In this document: one piece after another, positions 1-9,911 of the stretch | Layout of the letters: each line of letters starts with the position of its first letter | Position numbering within the stretch: the stretch's first letter is position 1 | Source of the DNA: Rheinheimera sp. MM224 | GTDB taxonomy: Bacteria; Pseudomonadota; Gammaproteobacteria; Enterobacterales; Alteromonadaceae | Assembly (NCBI RefSeq): GCF_947090785.1 | Contig: NZ_OX352320.1 | Span: 3,151,001 to 3,215,000 of the forward strand | Direction of reading: 5' to 3' | DNA: 64,000 nt | The notes under the pieces: model-generated | What the model was told of the DNA's origin: nothing | Databases searched by the model: none | The model's input: the letters and a program-made list of their open reading frames with translations, nothing else | Program-made: the position numbers and the translations under genes

Positions 1-1081
1 TCAGTACCAGCGTTTTAATGCATCCAGCCTGGGCGCTGATGCAAACGAAGATTATCGCAACGAGCCAAATACTTTTGGTTGGATCGTAGAAATTGATCCA
101 TTTAATCCGGACAGCGTGCCACAAAAGCGTACAGCTTTAGGCCGTTTTGGTCATGAGGGTGTGATTTTTGGACCAGTAGTGGAAGGTCAGCCTATTACTG
201 TTTATTCAGGCGACGATTCAACTTTTGAATATATCTACAAATACGTGTCAAAAGCAGCTTACTTCAAAGCGACGGCTGGCGGTCATTTACTGAATGACGG
301 TACTTTGTATGTGGCTAAATTTAATGCCGACGGTTCAGGCGAATGGCTGGCTTTAGATATCAATAACGAAGCTTTGATGGCGAAAGCTGCTTTAGCTGGC
401 GTTAGTTTCGACAGTCAGGCCGACTTATTAATTAATACCCGTCTGGCCGCTGATATTGCTGGCGCAACGAAAATGGACAGACCTGAATGGGGTGCAGTGC
501 ATCCAACGACAGGTGAGGTGTATTTTACACTGACCAACAACACAGGCCGTAAACCAGAGCAAATCGATGCTCCTAACCCACGCGCCAATAACACCACGGG
601 GCATATTATTCGCTGGAAAGAAAACGCTGCGACCCAAGGCTTAAGTTTTAACTGGGATATCTTCCTGTTGGCTGGTGACGTAGGTACAGCAACTCCGGGC
701 ACTAATCTGACGCTGACAGCAGATAACCATATGGCAAGCCCGGACGGTTTAATGTTCAGTGCCAACGGTTTGCTGTGGATCCAAACCGATATGAGTGGCT
801 CTCAACAAGGTGAAGGCCCTTATGGTAATAACCAGATGCTGGTCGCAGACCCTGTAACCCGTACCGTAAAACGTTTTTTTGTTGGCCCAGTGGATGCAGA
901 AGTCACAGGCATAGCCTTTACACCAGATTTAAAGACTATGTTTATAAATATCCAGCACCCGGGCGATCGCTCAACCCCAACCCAGTTCACCAGTAACTGG
1001 CCAGCCAATGACGGCACCAGCAGACCACGTTCTGCAACTGTAATAATCACCAAAGATGATGGCGGCGTGATAGGTTCTTAA
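1..1081 (+). CDS. PhoX family phosphatase, C-terminal part (5' end outside window)
   Basis: The reading frame is open from base 2 and runs into the left edge, so the gene is truncated by the window. The GTG at 116 is internal, because the residues before it (PNTFGWIVEIDPF) are a typical PhoX/DUF839 motif. PhoX enzymes are calcium- and iron-dependent exported alkaline phosphatases that release phosphate from organic esters. The visible part has a beta-propeller-like composition, with MDRPEWGAVHP and SPDGLMFSANGLLW segments usual in this family. A strong hairpin follows the stop. The missing N-terminus would be expected to carry a Tat signal; that is not visible here. Confidence 0.85.
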   Translation, partial: QYQRFNASSLGADANEDYRNEPNTFGWIVEIDPFNPDSVPQKRTALGRFGHEGVIFGPVVEGQPITVYSGDDSTFEYIYKYVSKAAYFKATAGGHLLNDGTLYVAKFNADGSGEWLALDINNEALMAKAALAGVSFDSQADLLINTRLAADIAGATKMDRPEWGAVHPTTGEVYFTLTNNTGRKPEQIDAPNPRANNTTGHIIRWKENAATQGLSFNWDIFLLAGDVGTATPGTNLTLTADNHMASPDGLMFSANGLLWIQTDMSGSQQGEGPYGNNQMLVADPVTRTVKRFFVGPVDAEVTGIAFTPDLKTMFINIQHPGDRSTPTQFTSNWPANDGTSRPRSATVIITKDDGGVIGS

Positions 1082-1098
1082 GCCTTTCTTACTAAAAC

Positions 1099-1129
1099 AA
1101 AAACGCCGGTTGAATACCGGCGTTTTTTT
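1099..1129. terminator. Rho-independent terminator after the PhoX gene
   Basis: A 9-bp perfect stem (AACGCCGGT / ACCGGCGTT) is followed by seven T. It lies 18 bases after the PhoX stop. The A-rich left flank means it could also serve the convergent DUF2798 gene on the minus strand. Confidence 0.85.
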
Positions 1130-1152
1130 GTGCTTTTATTGCTGAGTGACGT

Positions 1153-1413
1153 TTAAGGTGTTTCGACAATCAAGGCGGTCAACTTGCGCACCAGTGGTAA
1201 TATCAATAGCAATACCGGATAAGCCACTACCCAGGATAACCCCCAGGCTCCCAACCAGATAGGCAGTTCAAAACCGCTAAAGCCAGTGCTTTTTAGCGTA
1301 CTGATCAAAGACACAATACAGCTCATAATAATGGATAAAATCAGTGGCATAACATAAGCCATAGAACGGGCCGGAAGTTTTTTAAAAAAAGTAGTCGACA
1401 TCACAAAGCTCAT
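1153..1413 (-). CDS. DUF2798 small membrane protein
   Basis: An 86-residue protein with two hydrophobic segments (about 20-40 and 50-75), separated by a short loop containing STGFSG. This is the layout of DUF2798 two-helix inner-membrane proteins, whose function is unknown. The start is uncertain: ATG at 1413 or ATG at 1401, and neither has a clear Shine-Dalgarno sequence. It is convergent with the PhoX gene and shares its terminator region. Confidence 0.7.
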   Translation of the reverse strand: MSFVMSTTFFKKLPARSMAYVMPLILSIIMSCIVSLISTLKSTGFSGFELPIWLGAWGLSWVVAYPVLLLILPLVRKLTALIVETP

Positions 1414-1522
1414 CAAATAAAAACATGCTTACATCATAAAGGCTGTGCCTGATATTCCACGACAAAGCGGAACACTATGCGACTAAAATAAAAAACCGCA
1501 CACAAGCTATCAACCCGACCTA

Positions 1523-1873
1523 TTACCCTAACTTAGGCGCATCAAAGTTTTCTGGTTCATCCGTGTAAACACAGACATTCCAGTCCTGCGCTAACCCTGT
1601 TTCAGCTACGCAATAGGTCTGGAAAAAGTCTTTAATTTCATTGCGCTGACAATGGGCTTCAAAACTTTGCATGTCAGCCCAAATTTCATTAAAGACAATA
1701 GGAAAACTTTTACCTTCGGCAAAAGGGCTTGGAATATGACGGGTGACTCTGTAGTGCAGACAGGCATCTTCACGTAAGGTATTAGCCTCCAAACCTTGCA
1801 GCACTTTAAAGAGTTCCGCCTCTTTGCCTGGCTTAGGTAAAAACTGGGCTATGCAATAGACTTTTTTAGACAT
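1523..1873 (-). CDS. Putative quinol monooxygenase / ABM-domain protein
   Basis: A 116-residue single-domain protein of the antibiotic biosynthesis monooxygenase (ABM, dimeric alpha-beta barrel) fold. It begins with YCIAQFLPKPGKEAEL, contains LHYRVTRH and NEIWADMQSFEAHC, and has the family's usual length (about 95-115). Members include YgiN-type quinol monooxygenases, but many have unknown substrates. The start codon overlaps the stop of the upstream pseudouridine synthase by one base (TAATG), so the two are translationally coupled. The physiological link between them is not obvious. Confidence 0.75.
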   Translation of the reverse strand: MSKKVYCIAQFLPKPGKEAELFKVLQGLEANTLREDACLHYRVTRHIPSPFAEGKSFPIVFNEIWADMQSFEAHCQRNEIKDFFQTYCVAETGLAQDWNVCVYTDEPENFDAPKLG

Positions 1874-2817
1874 TAGTTTTCCTTAGATCCGTTACTAACA
1901 GGCCAACTTTGCAGCTGACGGCTTGATTCAAATTGATGCTCCAATCCGCTAGCCGGATCGGTAAAACTCAAGCGCTTGGCCAGCAATTGCAAAGGTTGTG
2001 TGAAGTCCAACTGCTGCCCTGGCCCTTTTGGCAATAAGTCTGGGTAGTATTTATCAAATAAAATAGGACAACCCAAAGACAGCATATGCAAACGCAGCTG
2101 ATGAGTTTTACCTGTATGGGGGCTTAATTCAAACAAACCAAGTTCAGCTCGTTTGTCTACCAGACTAAGGCTGGAAAACGCATTCACTTCCCCTCCAACC
2201 TGCTGCATTAAAAACGCTGGTGTGGATTTTTCCAACCGGTTTTTAACCTGCCAGTGCTGTGGTACATCCAGTTGCTGTATATCGTCCGATAACCTGGCCA
2301 CCGCCTGATAACTTTTACTAATCTTGCCATCGGCAAACAGTTGATAATACAAAGGACGGCTTTGACTATTAACAGAAAACAGCACCAAACCCGCTGTTTC
2401 TTTATCTAGTCTGTGTACTGCGACCACATCGTGCAAAGCTGTATCCCGTTTTACCCGTTCCAGCAGGCATTCGTTGACGAATTCACCACCCGGTGTCACA
2501 GGTAAAAAATGCGGTTTGCAGGCCACAACTATATGTTCGTCCTGATAAATAATCTGATGGGCAAAAGGAATAACAGGCTCAGCTGCTACTTCACGGTAAT
2601 AACAGACTCTGCGGCTGGGTAAAAAGGCGGTGTTGGCATGGATCACTTCACCACCAAACCAATGCACTTTGCCATCAGCCACACGTTGTCGCCAAATGTT
2701 AGCGTCAATACGGCTGAATTTCTCAATCAGAAAATGCAGCACAGTGCCCCAGCCCAAATCTTTGGGTGGCAAGGTAATTTCAGAAGCCTGATTTGCTTTC
2801 ACTGTTTTGCTGATCAT
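1873..2817 (-). CDS. RluA-family pseudouridine synthase
   Basis: A 314-residue protein with the RluA catalytic motif HRLDKETAG around residues 136-144; Asp138 is the expected nucleophile that isomerises uridine in rRNA or tRNA. An N-terminal S4-like region (residues 20-75) precedes the catalytic domain. Downstream, SPHTGKTHQLRLHM is the second RluA signature. The exact RNA target (TruC, RluA or a paralogue) cannot be fixed from sequence alone. It is the first gene of a two-gene unit with the ABM protein. Confidence 0.85.
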   Translation of the reverse strand: MISKTVKANQASEITLPPKDLGWGTVLHFLIEKFSRIDANIWRQRVADGKVHWFGGEVIHANTAFLPSRRVCYYREVAAEPVIPFAHQIIYQDEHIVVACKPHFLPVTPGGEFVNECLLERVKRDTALHDVVAVHRLDKETAGLVLFSVNSQSRPLYYQLFADGKISKSYQAVARLSDDIQQLDVPQHWQVKNRLEKSTPAFLMQQVGGEVNAFSSLSLVDKRAELGLFELSPHTGKTHQLRLHMLSLGCPILFDKYYPDLLPKGPGQQLDFTQPLQLLAKRLSFTDPASGLEHQFESSRQLQSWPVSNGSKEN

Positions 2818-2876
2818 AAGCCCTCACACCAGAGGGCCCAGAGTTAAGACGTTTCAAAGGGTCGAGTCAACCAGTT

Positions 2877-3431
2877 TTAGCTTTTCTGGCCAAATAATCC
2901 GGGCACCATACGTTTTAAGGTGTTGTCTTTTAATCTGTAATGATGCGCCAACGCACCCAAAGTATGCACAGCAATCAGCACATAACCTGCAGTGCCCACC
3001 CATTCATGGATTTCTTTAATGGACCCCGCCAAATCCGGATCCGGCCCAATCAGCGCCGGCAATTGAAAACCCCAGAACGGGATCACTTTATCGCCTGCAC
3101 TTAATATCAGCCATCCAAGCAATGGCATCAGCAATAAAAAGCCATAAAGTGTCAGGTGCATCAGACCAGAAATTTTAATAGCCATAGCCGAAGGCGCCGG
3201 CTCTATTGCAGGGATAACACTAAAACGCCGTACCACAAGGCGCAGCAAGGTAATCAACCACAAGCTTAACCCCAGCACAAAATGCACCTCTTTAATCAGG
3301 TCGCGCTCTGCTGTGCCTTTTTCAAAGATACCTCTGAATTCAATACTGGCATAAATGGCGATAATCAATAGCACTGTTAGCCAATGCAAACGTACCATCC
3401 AGTTACTGTAACTTTGTTGTGAACCCGACAT
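2877..3431 (-). CDS. Cytochrome b561 family protein
   Basis: A 184-residue protein with four hydrophobic helices and the b561 histidine pattern: RLHW near residue 16, EVHFVLGLSLW in helix 2, and HEWVGTAGYVLIAVHTLGALAHHY in the last helix. These should ligate two b-type haems for electron transfer from the quinone pool across the inner membrane. Length and order match bacterial YodB/CybB proteins. It stands alone, with about 55 bases to the pseudouridine synthase gene downstream. Confidence 0.88.
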   Translation of the reverse strand: MSGSQQSYSNWMVRLHWLTVLLIIAIYASIEFRGIFEKGTAERDLIKEVHFVLGLSLWLITLLRLVVRRFSVIPAIEPAPSAMAIKISGLMHLTLYGFLLLMPLLGWLILSAGDKVIPFWGFQLPALIGPDPDLAGSIKEIHEWVGTAGYVLIAVHTLGALAHHYRLKDNTLKRMVPGLFGQKS

Positions 3432-3518
3432 ACCTACCTCTTGTTTTAATTACTTTGTTTATTCTGCCAGTGAAAACTTAAGACAAGCTGAGCTTCCGTC
3501 TACTCAACGCCGTTCCAC

Positions 3519-4793
3519 TCAGCTAAAACTAAATAACAACAGCCCCACTAGCCCAAGCGCAAGCATGGCCGCTGTCATACGCAGTGCCAGAGTCTGAGTG
3601 CCCACCACCCATACCATGGCTGCTTTCACCAGTGAATTACTTAAGATGGCAATACCAATGGCGGTGGCAGCTAAATCAACAGCCTGACTGCGACCGGCAT
3701 AATCAGCTAAGGACAAACTAATGGCATCAACATCCGTTAAGCCTGCTAACGCGGCTAACCAATACAGCCCCTGACCCGGCGCATAATGTTCCGCCAGCTT
3801 AACCAGCAGCAACACCAGCGCAAAAAGCAAAGCAAACTGAATAGCCGACCATAAACTAAAGGGATTAGTCACAGGCACATCGGCCGCAGATACAGCTTGC
3901 AGCCTGTGTCCTGCCAGAAAAAACGCTGTCGCAAAGCCTGCCGTCAACAAAGCCAGCCCAAGCAAGGGCCAGACTAATTGCTGCATTAAAGGCACAGAAA
4001 CAGCGGTGACAATCAACAATACCCTGCCAAACATCACCAGCCAGGACACTAAAATTCCAGCCGCTAATCTGTTGGCGGCGCCACTGTCGGTTTCTGTTTT
4101 GCTGCTGCGGGCGAAACTTAAGGTCATAGCGGTAGACGACACCAGCCCACCAGTCAGGGCTGTGATCATAGTGCCTTTCACCGAACCAAAAAAACGTACC
4201 GCTATATAACCCACTAAAGATAAGCCGGAGATTAAAATCACCAAAAGCCAGAGTTTATAAGGATTCAGCGCCTGCCATGGGTCGACAGTTTCATTAGGTA
4301 ACAAAGGCAAAACAATAAAACTGGCGATCAGAAGCTTTAAACCCGCGTAAAGATCATCAGCACCTATCTTACTGACCAGCCCGTGCAAAGGCTCCCGAAA
4401 CGCCAGAATAGCCGAAGTTAAAATAGCCAGAGACACGGCTATTTCGGCAAAACCAAAAATCACAGCGCCGCCTAATAAACACACAGTAATAGCAGACAAC
4501 TCGCTGGTTAGACCCAAAGCCACAGGGTTGTCTTTATTCTCCAGATAATACGAGCTCAGCACTATCACAGACACTGCAGCTAAAGCCGTGATAAACAGCC
4601 ATGGGGTTTGTAAAAATACCGATAACCAGGCGCTGACAGCACCTAGCTGAGCAAACAGAATAAAAGTCCGTACGCCGGCAAAAGAGCCGGGATGGTTATT
4701 GTTTTTGTGCTTTTCCCGCTCAATCCCTACCAGAGCGCCAATCAGCAAAGCAATCAGAAAGTTCTCCGCCAAGGTAACGTCAAATCCGGCCAT
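3519..4793 (-). CDS. MgtC/SapB-DUF4010 membrane protein
   Basis: A 424-residue polytopic membrane protein. The N-terminus (LIALLIGALVGIEREKH) is the MgtC/SapB signature, and the remaining two thirds, with about nine hydrophobic helices, match DUF4010. Such fusions are common in proteobacteria and are suspected to act in magnesium or stress homeostasis, without a proven transport activity. The GLTSELSAITVCLLGG and LTGGLVSSTAMTLSFARSS motifs lie in the expected places. No signs of truncation. Confidence 0.82.
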   Translation of the reverse strand: MAGFDVTLAENFLIALLIGALVGIEREKHKNNNHPGSFAGVRTFILFAQLGAVSAWLSVFLQTPWLFITALAAVSVIVLSSYYLENKDNPVALGLTSELSAITVCLLGGAVIFGFAEIAVSLAILTSAILAFREPLHGLVSKIGADDLYAGLKLLIASFIVLPLLPNETVDPWQALNPYKLWLLVILISGLSLVGYIAVRFFGSVKGTMITALTGGLVSSTAMTLSFARSSKTETDSGAANRLAAGILVSWLVMFGRVLLIVTAVSVPLMQQLVWPLLGLALLTAGFATAFFLAGHRLQAVSAADVPVTNPFSLWSAIQFALLFALVLLLVKLAEHYAPGQGLYWLAALAGLTDVDAISLSLADYAGRSQAVDLAATAIGIAILSNSLVKAAMVWVVGTQTLALRMTAAMLALGLVGLLLFSFS

Positions 4794-5027
4794 AATTCAT
4801 AGTCTTAGTTGTTTGATCCCAGCATAGCTGAATTTAGCGCTGCTCTATTGATCTGTCGCAACACTAGGCCAACTTGCTTTTATCCATCGCAAAAAACTAC
4901 AGATTCAACGGCAAAATCTGACTAAATACAGCACAGGACTTGAATCCATATCGCTGCGCACCCATTGCACTAGTACTTTTATACCAAACGGTATTGAATG
5001 CAATATTCACAGCATAGCGGAGCACTG

Positions 5028-6014
5028 ATGATCCCTTTTTCTATTTTAGATTTAGCCCCTGTCCCTTCAGGTAGCACTATTAGCGATAGTTTTGCCAACA
5101 GCAAAGTCTTAGCCCAACAGGCAGACGACTTGGGCTACCAACGCTACTGGCTGGCAGAGCATCACAATATGCCGGGAATTGCCAGCGCTGCGACTTCTTT
5201 GTTGATCAGCCATCTGGCGGCAGCCACTTCACGCATCCGTTTAGGGGCTGGTGGCATTATGCTGCCGAATCATTCACCTTTGGTCATCGCCGAACAATTT
5301 GGCACTTTGGCGACCTTGTACCCGGATCGTATCGACTTAGGTTTAGGCCGGGCACCAGGCAGTGATCAGTTGACAGCACGGGCTTTGCGGCGTAACAGAA
5401 TGGAAACTGAAGATCAGTTCCCAAGCGATATCCTTGAATTGCAGCAGTATTTTGGTCCGGTAAAGCCAAATCAGGCGGTACAAGCCGTACCAGGACAAAA
5501 CCTGAATGTACCTTTATGGATTTTAGGTTCGAGTTTATACGGCGCTCAATTGGCGGCCCATATGGGTTTACCTTATGCATTTGCCTCGCATTTTGCCCCA
5601 GCCATGATGGAACAGGCCGCTGCTTTGTATCGTAGAGAATTTAAGCCATCGGCTCAACTGGATAAACCTTATCTGATGCTGGCGTTGAATGTATTTGCTG
5701 CAGATACCACAGCAGAGGCTCATCGCCTCTTTACGTCACCGCAACAGCAGTTTGTCAATTTAGTCCGGGGTGTACCAGGTTTATTGCCTGCACCAGTCGG
5801 GGATATGGATCAGATTTGGCAGGCGCATGAAAAAGCCTATGTGGAAAAAGCTCTGGCTTGCTCTGTCATAGGTAATCCGGCTGAAGTAAAACAAGGTATT
5901 CTGAATTTTATTGCAACACATCAACCGGACGAGTTGATGCTGACTGCTATGATGCACGACCCCAAAGCGCGGCAAAAGAGTTTTAAAATCGCAGCAGAAC
6001 TGATCACTGATTAG
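5028..6014 (+). CDS. LLM class flavin-dependent oxidoreductase
   Basis: The 328-residue protein begins [15 protein letters not shown], the conserved start of the MsnO8/YhbW-like subgroup of bacterial-luciferase-like monooxygenases. I chose ATG 5028 over the ATG 30 bases upstream because GGAG at 5019-5022 is well spaced and the family starts here. [21 protein letters not shown] and [22 protein letters not shown] are diagnostic flavin/TIM-barrel motifs. It should use FMNH2 and oxygen on an unknown substrate. It is monocistronic. Confidence 0.87.
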   Translation: MIPFSILDLAPVPSGSTISDSFANSKVLAQQADDLGYQRYWLAEHHNMPGIASAATSLLISHLAAATSRIRLGAGGIMLPNHSPLVIAEQFGTLATLYPDRIDLGLGRAPGSDQLTARALRRNRMETEDQFPSDILELQQYFGPVKPNQAVQAVPGQNLNVPLWILGSSLYGAQLAAHMGLPYAFASHFAPAMMEQAAALYRREFKPSAQLDKPYLMLALNVFAADTTAEAHRLFTSPQQQFVNLVRGVPGLLPAPVGDMDQIWQAHEKAYVEKALACSVIGNPAEVKQGILNFIATHQPDELMLTAMMHDPKARQKSFKIAAELITD

Positions 6015-6302
6015 TCCTGCTATTGAGTGGTTTTTTGCATTTCTCAGATCGCTTGCTTTTTTACCAGTCTAAGCGGTCTGCAGTCACTTTTCGTACAAAT
6101 TGCTGTACATGCTACCGCTTACATTTAATTACATTTGAAAACAAAATTTAATAACTTGATTGATTTTCCATAGCAAAAGATGGCATTTAGAAGTTGCTGA
6201 TACACAGCACGAATGCGACAAGACTCCAATTTATTGCGACAAAAGCACAGCAGATGCATAAGCGCAGTGGAGAATATAACAATAAGCAATGGGAACAACT
6301 CA

Positions 6303-8102
6303 ATGAAAATCAGTAAGTTAAATAAAATTTCATTCGCTACTTTAATGGCCTTAGGCTGCACCACTGTGGCAGCAGCAGATCGGGTCATTATTCAGGTCGA
6401 CAATGCCAACAAAGGTATTATCACAGCGTTAACAAAACAGCTGGGTGGTGAAGTAAAAGTAGATGCAGATGGATTTATCGCCGCTCAGTTCAATGGCAGA
6501 TCGGTAGATGAAATCAAAGGGATTTTGAAGAACCCTCATATCAAACTGGTTGAAGAAGATTTAGTGCGTAAACCAATGGCGTTATTTAATGACGACGCTG
6601 GTGACCCAATGCAACAACAAATCACGCCTTATGCTGTGTACCAATCTCAGGCCAATCAGGTGCAATTTAACCCTGGTGCAGGTATTAAAGTCTGTGTGAT
6701 TGACTCTGGTTTAGATCAATCCAATCCTGACTTCAACTGGGGCAGTATCACTGGTGATAACGACTCAGGCACTGGCAACTGGAACGTCAACGGTGGCCCA
6801 CACGGTACACACGTGGCCGGAACCATAGGTGCTGCAGACAATGGCGTTGGTGTTATTGGTATGGCCCCTGGCGTACCTATGCATATCATCAAAGTATTTA
6901 ACGCTGAAGGCTGGGGTTACTCTTCGGATCTGGCCTTTGCAGCGCAAAAATGTAAAAACGCAGGTTCAGACATTATCAGCATGAGCTTAGGTGGTGGTGG
7001 TTCTAACACAACTGAATCAAACGCCTTTAAAACCTTTACCGACGCTGGTGGTTTAGTGATAGCCGCCGCTGGTAACGACGGCAACAATGTCCGCTCTTAC
7101 CCTGCAGGTTATCCTTCTGTCATGATGATCGGTGCTAACGACAATAACAACAATATCGCAGACTTCTCACAATTCCCAAGCTGTACTGCTAACGGCAAAA
7201 CAGATGAAACTATTTGTGTGGAAGCCACTGCAGGTGGTGTAGATACCTTATCCACTTACCCTGCCGATATGGCAACCAGCGCAACCTTAAACGCCAACGG
7301 CGCTCCTTATGCAACTTCTGCGATGGAAAACCCAGGTACTGTCAGCGCCGCCACATTTTTTATGGGCACAGCAGAAGCGGTAAATTCAGGCGCTGCCGGT
7401 AAGATTTGTATGATTGACCGTGGTGTGATCTCTTTCCACGATAAAGTGAAAAACTGTCAGAACTCTGGTGGTGTAGGTGCTGTACTGATCAATAACACTG
7501 CAGGCATGTTATACGGCACCTTAGGTGAAGGTTCAGCCAACACCACATCCATCCCTGCTGTAGGCGCAGCTTTTGAAGACAGAACTGCGCTGCTGGCAGC
7601 AACCACAGTGTCAATTAACATTGGCACCAGTGATTACGGCCTGATGAGCGGTACTTCTATGGCAACACCTGCGGTTTCAGGTATTGCTGCTCTGGTTTGG
7701 TCAAATCACCCAAGCTGTACCGGTACTCAGATCCGTAATGCATTAAAAGCTACAGCTAAAGACTCTGGTGCTGCAGGTAAAGATGTGTACTTCGGTTACG
7801 GTATTGTTCAGGCAGCAGCTGCAGATCAATACCTGACGACCAACGGTTGTGGTACAACAACCCCTGGGATCAGTCTGACATTACAAGGCATTTCCAGTAA
7901 AGGTAAACGTTATGTCGACCTGACTTGGGGTAGCGCGACAACCAGTTCAGTCGACCTGTACCGCAACAACGTAAAAGTACTGACTACGACTAACGACGGC
8001 GCCCACCGCGACGGCCCGTTAAACCGTGGCAGCTACAGCTACAAAGTCTGTGAAGCGGCAAGCACAACCAAGTGCAGCGCTAGTGCTTCTATCAGCCTGT
8101 AA
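6303..8102 (+). CDS. Secreted subtilisin-like serine protease (S8) with PA insert
   Basis: A 599-residue exported protease. The start at 6303 gives a clear signal peptide ending near AAAD (residue 26), followed by an I9-like propeptide (27-95). The catalytic triad is visible as Asp134 (VIDSGLD), His167 (HGTHVAG) and Ser452 (SGTSMATP), with oxyanion Asn258 (AAAGNDG). A protease-associated (PA) domain is inserted at about 310-440, before the serine. A fibronectin-like tail of about 90 residues follows. Cysteines are frequent, as expected for an extracellular enzyme. A strong terminator follows. Confidence 0.93.
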   Translation: MKISKLNKISFATLMALGCTTVAAADRVIIQVDNANKGIITALTKQLGGEVKVDADGFIAAQFNGRSVDEIKGILKNPHIKLVEEDLVRKPMALFNDDAGDPMQQQITPYAVYQSQANQVQFNPGAGIKVCVIDSGLDQSNPDFNWGSITGDNDSGTGNWNVNGGPHGTHVAGTIGAADNGVGVIGMAPGVPMHIIKVFNAEGWGYSSDLAFAAQKCKNAGSDIISMSLGGGGSNTTESNAFKTFTDAGGLVIAAAGNDGNNVRSYPAGYPSVMMIGANDNNNNIADFSQFPSCTANGKTDETICVEATAGGVDTLSTYPADMATSATLNANGAPYATSAMENPGTVSAATFFMGTAEAVNSGAAGKICMIDRGVISFHDKVKNCQNSGGVGAVLINNTAGMLYGTLGEGSANTTSIPAVGAAFEDRTALLAATTVSINIGTSDYGLMSGTSMATPAVSGIAALVWSNHPSCTGTQIRNALKATAKDSGAAGKDVYFGYGIVQAAAADQYLTTNGCGTTTPGISLTLQGISSKGKRYVDLTWGSATTSSVDLYRNNVKVLTTTNDGAHRDGPLNRGSYSYKVCEAASTTKCSASASISL

Positions 8103-8112
8103 TTGATGGCTT

Positions 8113-8140
8113 AGGGGCTGAGCTACTCAGCCCCTTTTTT
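8113..8140 (+). terminator. Terminator of the subtilase gene
   Basis: A perfect 10-bp stem (AGGGGCTGAG / CTCAGCCCCT) with a 3-base loop is followed by a run of T. It lies 10 bases past the stop codon. Confidence 0.92.
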
Positions 8141-8141
8141 C

Positions 8142-9134
8142 TCAAAACTTAGCGCCTATGCTGAGTTTTTGATGTAAATCGCGGCTGTCTGCCGAAAGGC
8201 CTTCGTATTCAGGCAATATCACATCAATTTTTGACCAGTCTAAGTCGACTGAAAATGACAATCGAATGCGCTCTGTCAGGTAATAATGCAAACCTGAACT
8301 CAGGTTTATTTCCTGTTTGAATTCAATGTATTGCACCGGTTGATTGACAGGTTTTAAGTAACTGCCTTCACTGAATACCTCAAAGCTGCTGCCTGGCCAT
8401 AAATACCGCAGATCCCATTCCAGCTGCACATGACGAAAATCCAGCTTTTGTCTGTCGCCGAAAAAAAGCTCCAGCCCTGCAGTTTCCTTAAAGTGAGTGC
8501 GTTTTAAACCTGCCAGAGCGATAAGCTCAACCCGCAGTTCAGCCGTGTCATAAAAGCTGTAACCCACACCTGAGCTCAGATCCATATTTTTATAATCGGA
8601 TGCAATAAAGTCCTGTGCATAATCCACTTTATTACGCCAGAACAGTTGTGGCTGGAAGAAATAGTCAGCGCCGGGATTGAGCAGATACTTATGGGTTTTC
8701 TTTAACGAGTTACTGGTTTCGTAATCGTACTTCCCATCAAAGGTTAGCCGCATATTGTCATCACGTTGTTCAAAGGCTGTCTTAAAGCCCAGGTTGTCGG
8801 TGCTGCTGCTACTGCGTTTTTTACCTGCGGTTAAATCCACACTGTATTGCCTGACAGGCTGATTTTTAATCACCACAGCTTGAGTTTCAGCGACAACCAC
8901 GGGAGCAACAGGAAGCAGCTTTTGCTGCTCAATACGGTCAATTTGGGCTCTGGGTAATTGCACCTGCCCTGAATACGGCAGATTTAGGAATACGATATCT
9001 TTGTCTTGCTGAGTGATAGTGCCTGTTAATCTATCGCCATTCTTCATCCAAATCACAGCACTGTGCCCAGCAGAAGCATGACAAAAAGTACACCACAACA
9101 TAACTGTCAATAGCAGCGCTTTGATCACAGCCAT
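8142..9134 (-). CDS. DUF481 outer-membrane protein
   Basis: A protein of about 330 residues with a signal peptide (MAVIKALLLTVML...HASA), then a short soluble segment with VIWMKNGDRLTGTI (an SH3-like start common in DUF481 proteins), then an antiparallel beta-strand repeat region typical of a barrel (YSVDLTAGKK, FDGKYDYETS, SVDLDWSKID). It ends in a phenylalanine (GAKF) as outer-membrane proteins do. An in-frame ATG at 9170 would add 12 residues. I prefer 9134 because it gives a standard signal peptide. Function is unknown; related YdiY proteins are acid-inducible. Confidence 0.82.
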   Translation of the reverse strand: MAVIKALLLTVMLWCTFCHASAGHSAVIWMKNGDRLTGTITQQDKDIVFLNLPYSGQVQLPRAQIDRIEQQKLLPVAPVVVAETQAVVIKNQPVRQYSVDLTAGKKRSSSSTDNLGFKTAFEQRDDNMRLTFDGKYDYETSNSLKKTHKYLLNPGADYFFQPQLFWRNKVDYAQDFIASDYKNMDLSSGVGYSFYDTAELRVELIALAGLKRTHFKETAGLELFFGDRQKLDFRHVQLEWDLRYLWPGSSFEVFSEGSYLKPVNQPVQYIEFKQEINLSSGLHYYLTERIRLSFSVDLDWSKIDVILPEYEGLSADSRDLHQKLSIGAKF

Positions 9135-9224
9135 TATCCTTGTGCAGAGAAAACTAATTTTTAATAACATCAGTTTAACAGCAGTGAATTAGTCTACGCA
9201 GCTCCCCTCACCAAAAAGCCAAAG

Positions 9225-9249
9225 AAAAAAAGGAGCACAAGGCTCCTTT
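9225..9249 (-). terminator. Terminator of the fasciclin gene
   Basis: An 8-bp stem (AAAGGAGC / GCTCCTTT) with a 5-base loop. Read on the minus strand, a T run follows it. It sits just downstream of the fasciclin stop. Confidence 0.85.
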
Positions 9250-9267
9250 ACTCTGATTAAAAAGCAA

Positions 9268-9750
9268 CTATTTAGGTAAAACGACAGAATCAATCACGTG
9301 GATGACGCCGTTGCTGGTTTCAATGTCAGTGCTGATCACCTTAGCACCATCGACATAAACCACACCGTCTTTGACGGCAATTTTCAGCTCTTGCCCTTGC
9401 ACAGTTTTGGCTGAGGTTAACTTCACTACATCAGCAGCCATCACCTTGCCTGCTACTACGTGATAGGTCAATACCTTGCCAAGCGCGGCCTTGTCTTTTA
9501 ACAGTGCCTGCAAATCTGCGGCCGGAATTTTGGCGAAAGCTGCATCATTCGGGGCAAATACAGTAAATGGACCTGCGCCTTTTAAGGTGTCGACCAAATC
9601 TGCTGCTTTAACGGCAGTCACTAGCGTGTTGAAGCTACCTGCAGCTACCGCAGTATCAACGATATCCGCTTTGGCAGCAGCGTAAGATGCAGCAGAAACG
9701 ACTAAAGCTGCAGAGAGAACGGTTAAATTCAATAATGAGCGAAATTTCAT
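9268..9750 (-). CDS. Exported fasciclin (FAS1) domain protein
   Basis: A 160-residue protein with a signal peptide ending in an Ala-rich SYAAA segment near residue 26, then a single FAS1 domain. The H1 motif [13 protein letters not shown] (about 60-72), the central YHVVAGK, and the H2 motif [13 protein letters not shown] at the C-terminus are all present. FAS1 proteins act in adhesion or as periplasmic scaffold and stress proteins; no specific partner is indicated. It is a single gene with its own terminator. Confidence 0.92.
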   Translation of the reverse strand: MKFRSLLNLTVLSAALVVSAASYAAAKADIVDTAVAAGSFNTLVTAVKAADLVDTLKGAGPFTVFAPNDAAFAKIPAADLQALLKDKAALGKVLTYHVVAGKVMAADVVKLTSAKTVQGQELKIAVKDGVVYVDGAKVISTDIETSNGVIHVIDSVVLPK

Positions 9751-9911
9751 TCTGATTTCCTTTTAGTTGAACATAAAACCCGCTATAGAGAACGGCATCA
9801 ATGTTTAAAAAGATCAGAAGTATATTTATTAATTTTCGGTAAATTTAAGTTGAAAAACGCCGTATTACGCTGTGACAAGCAGATGGTTTATTCAGGCTGT
9901 ATTTTAGCGAT

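Noticed and set aside
415..765. 116-codon minus-strand ORF inside the PhoX gene
   Set aside because: Antisense shadow; no start signal and no domain.
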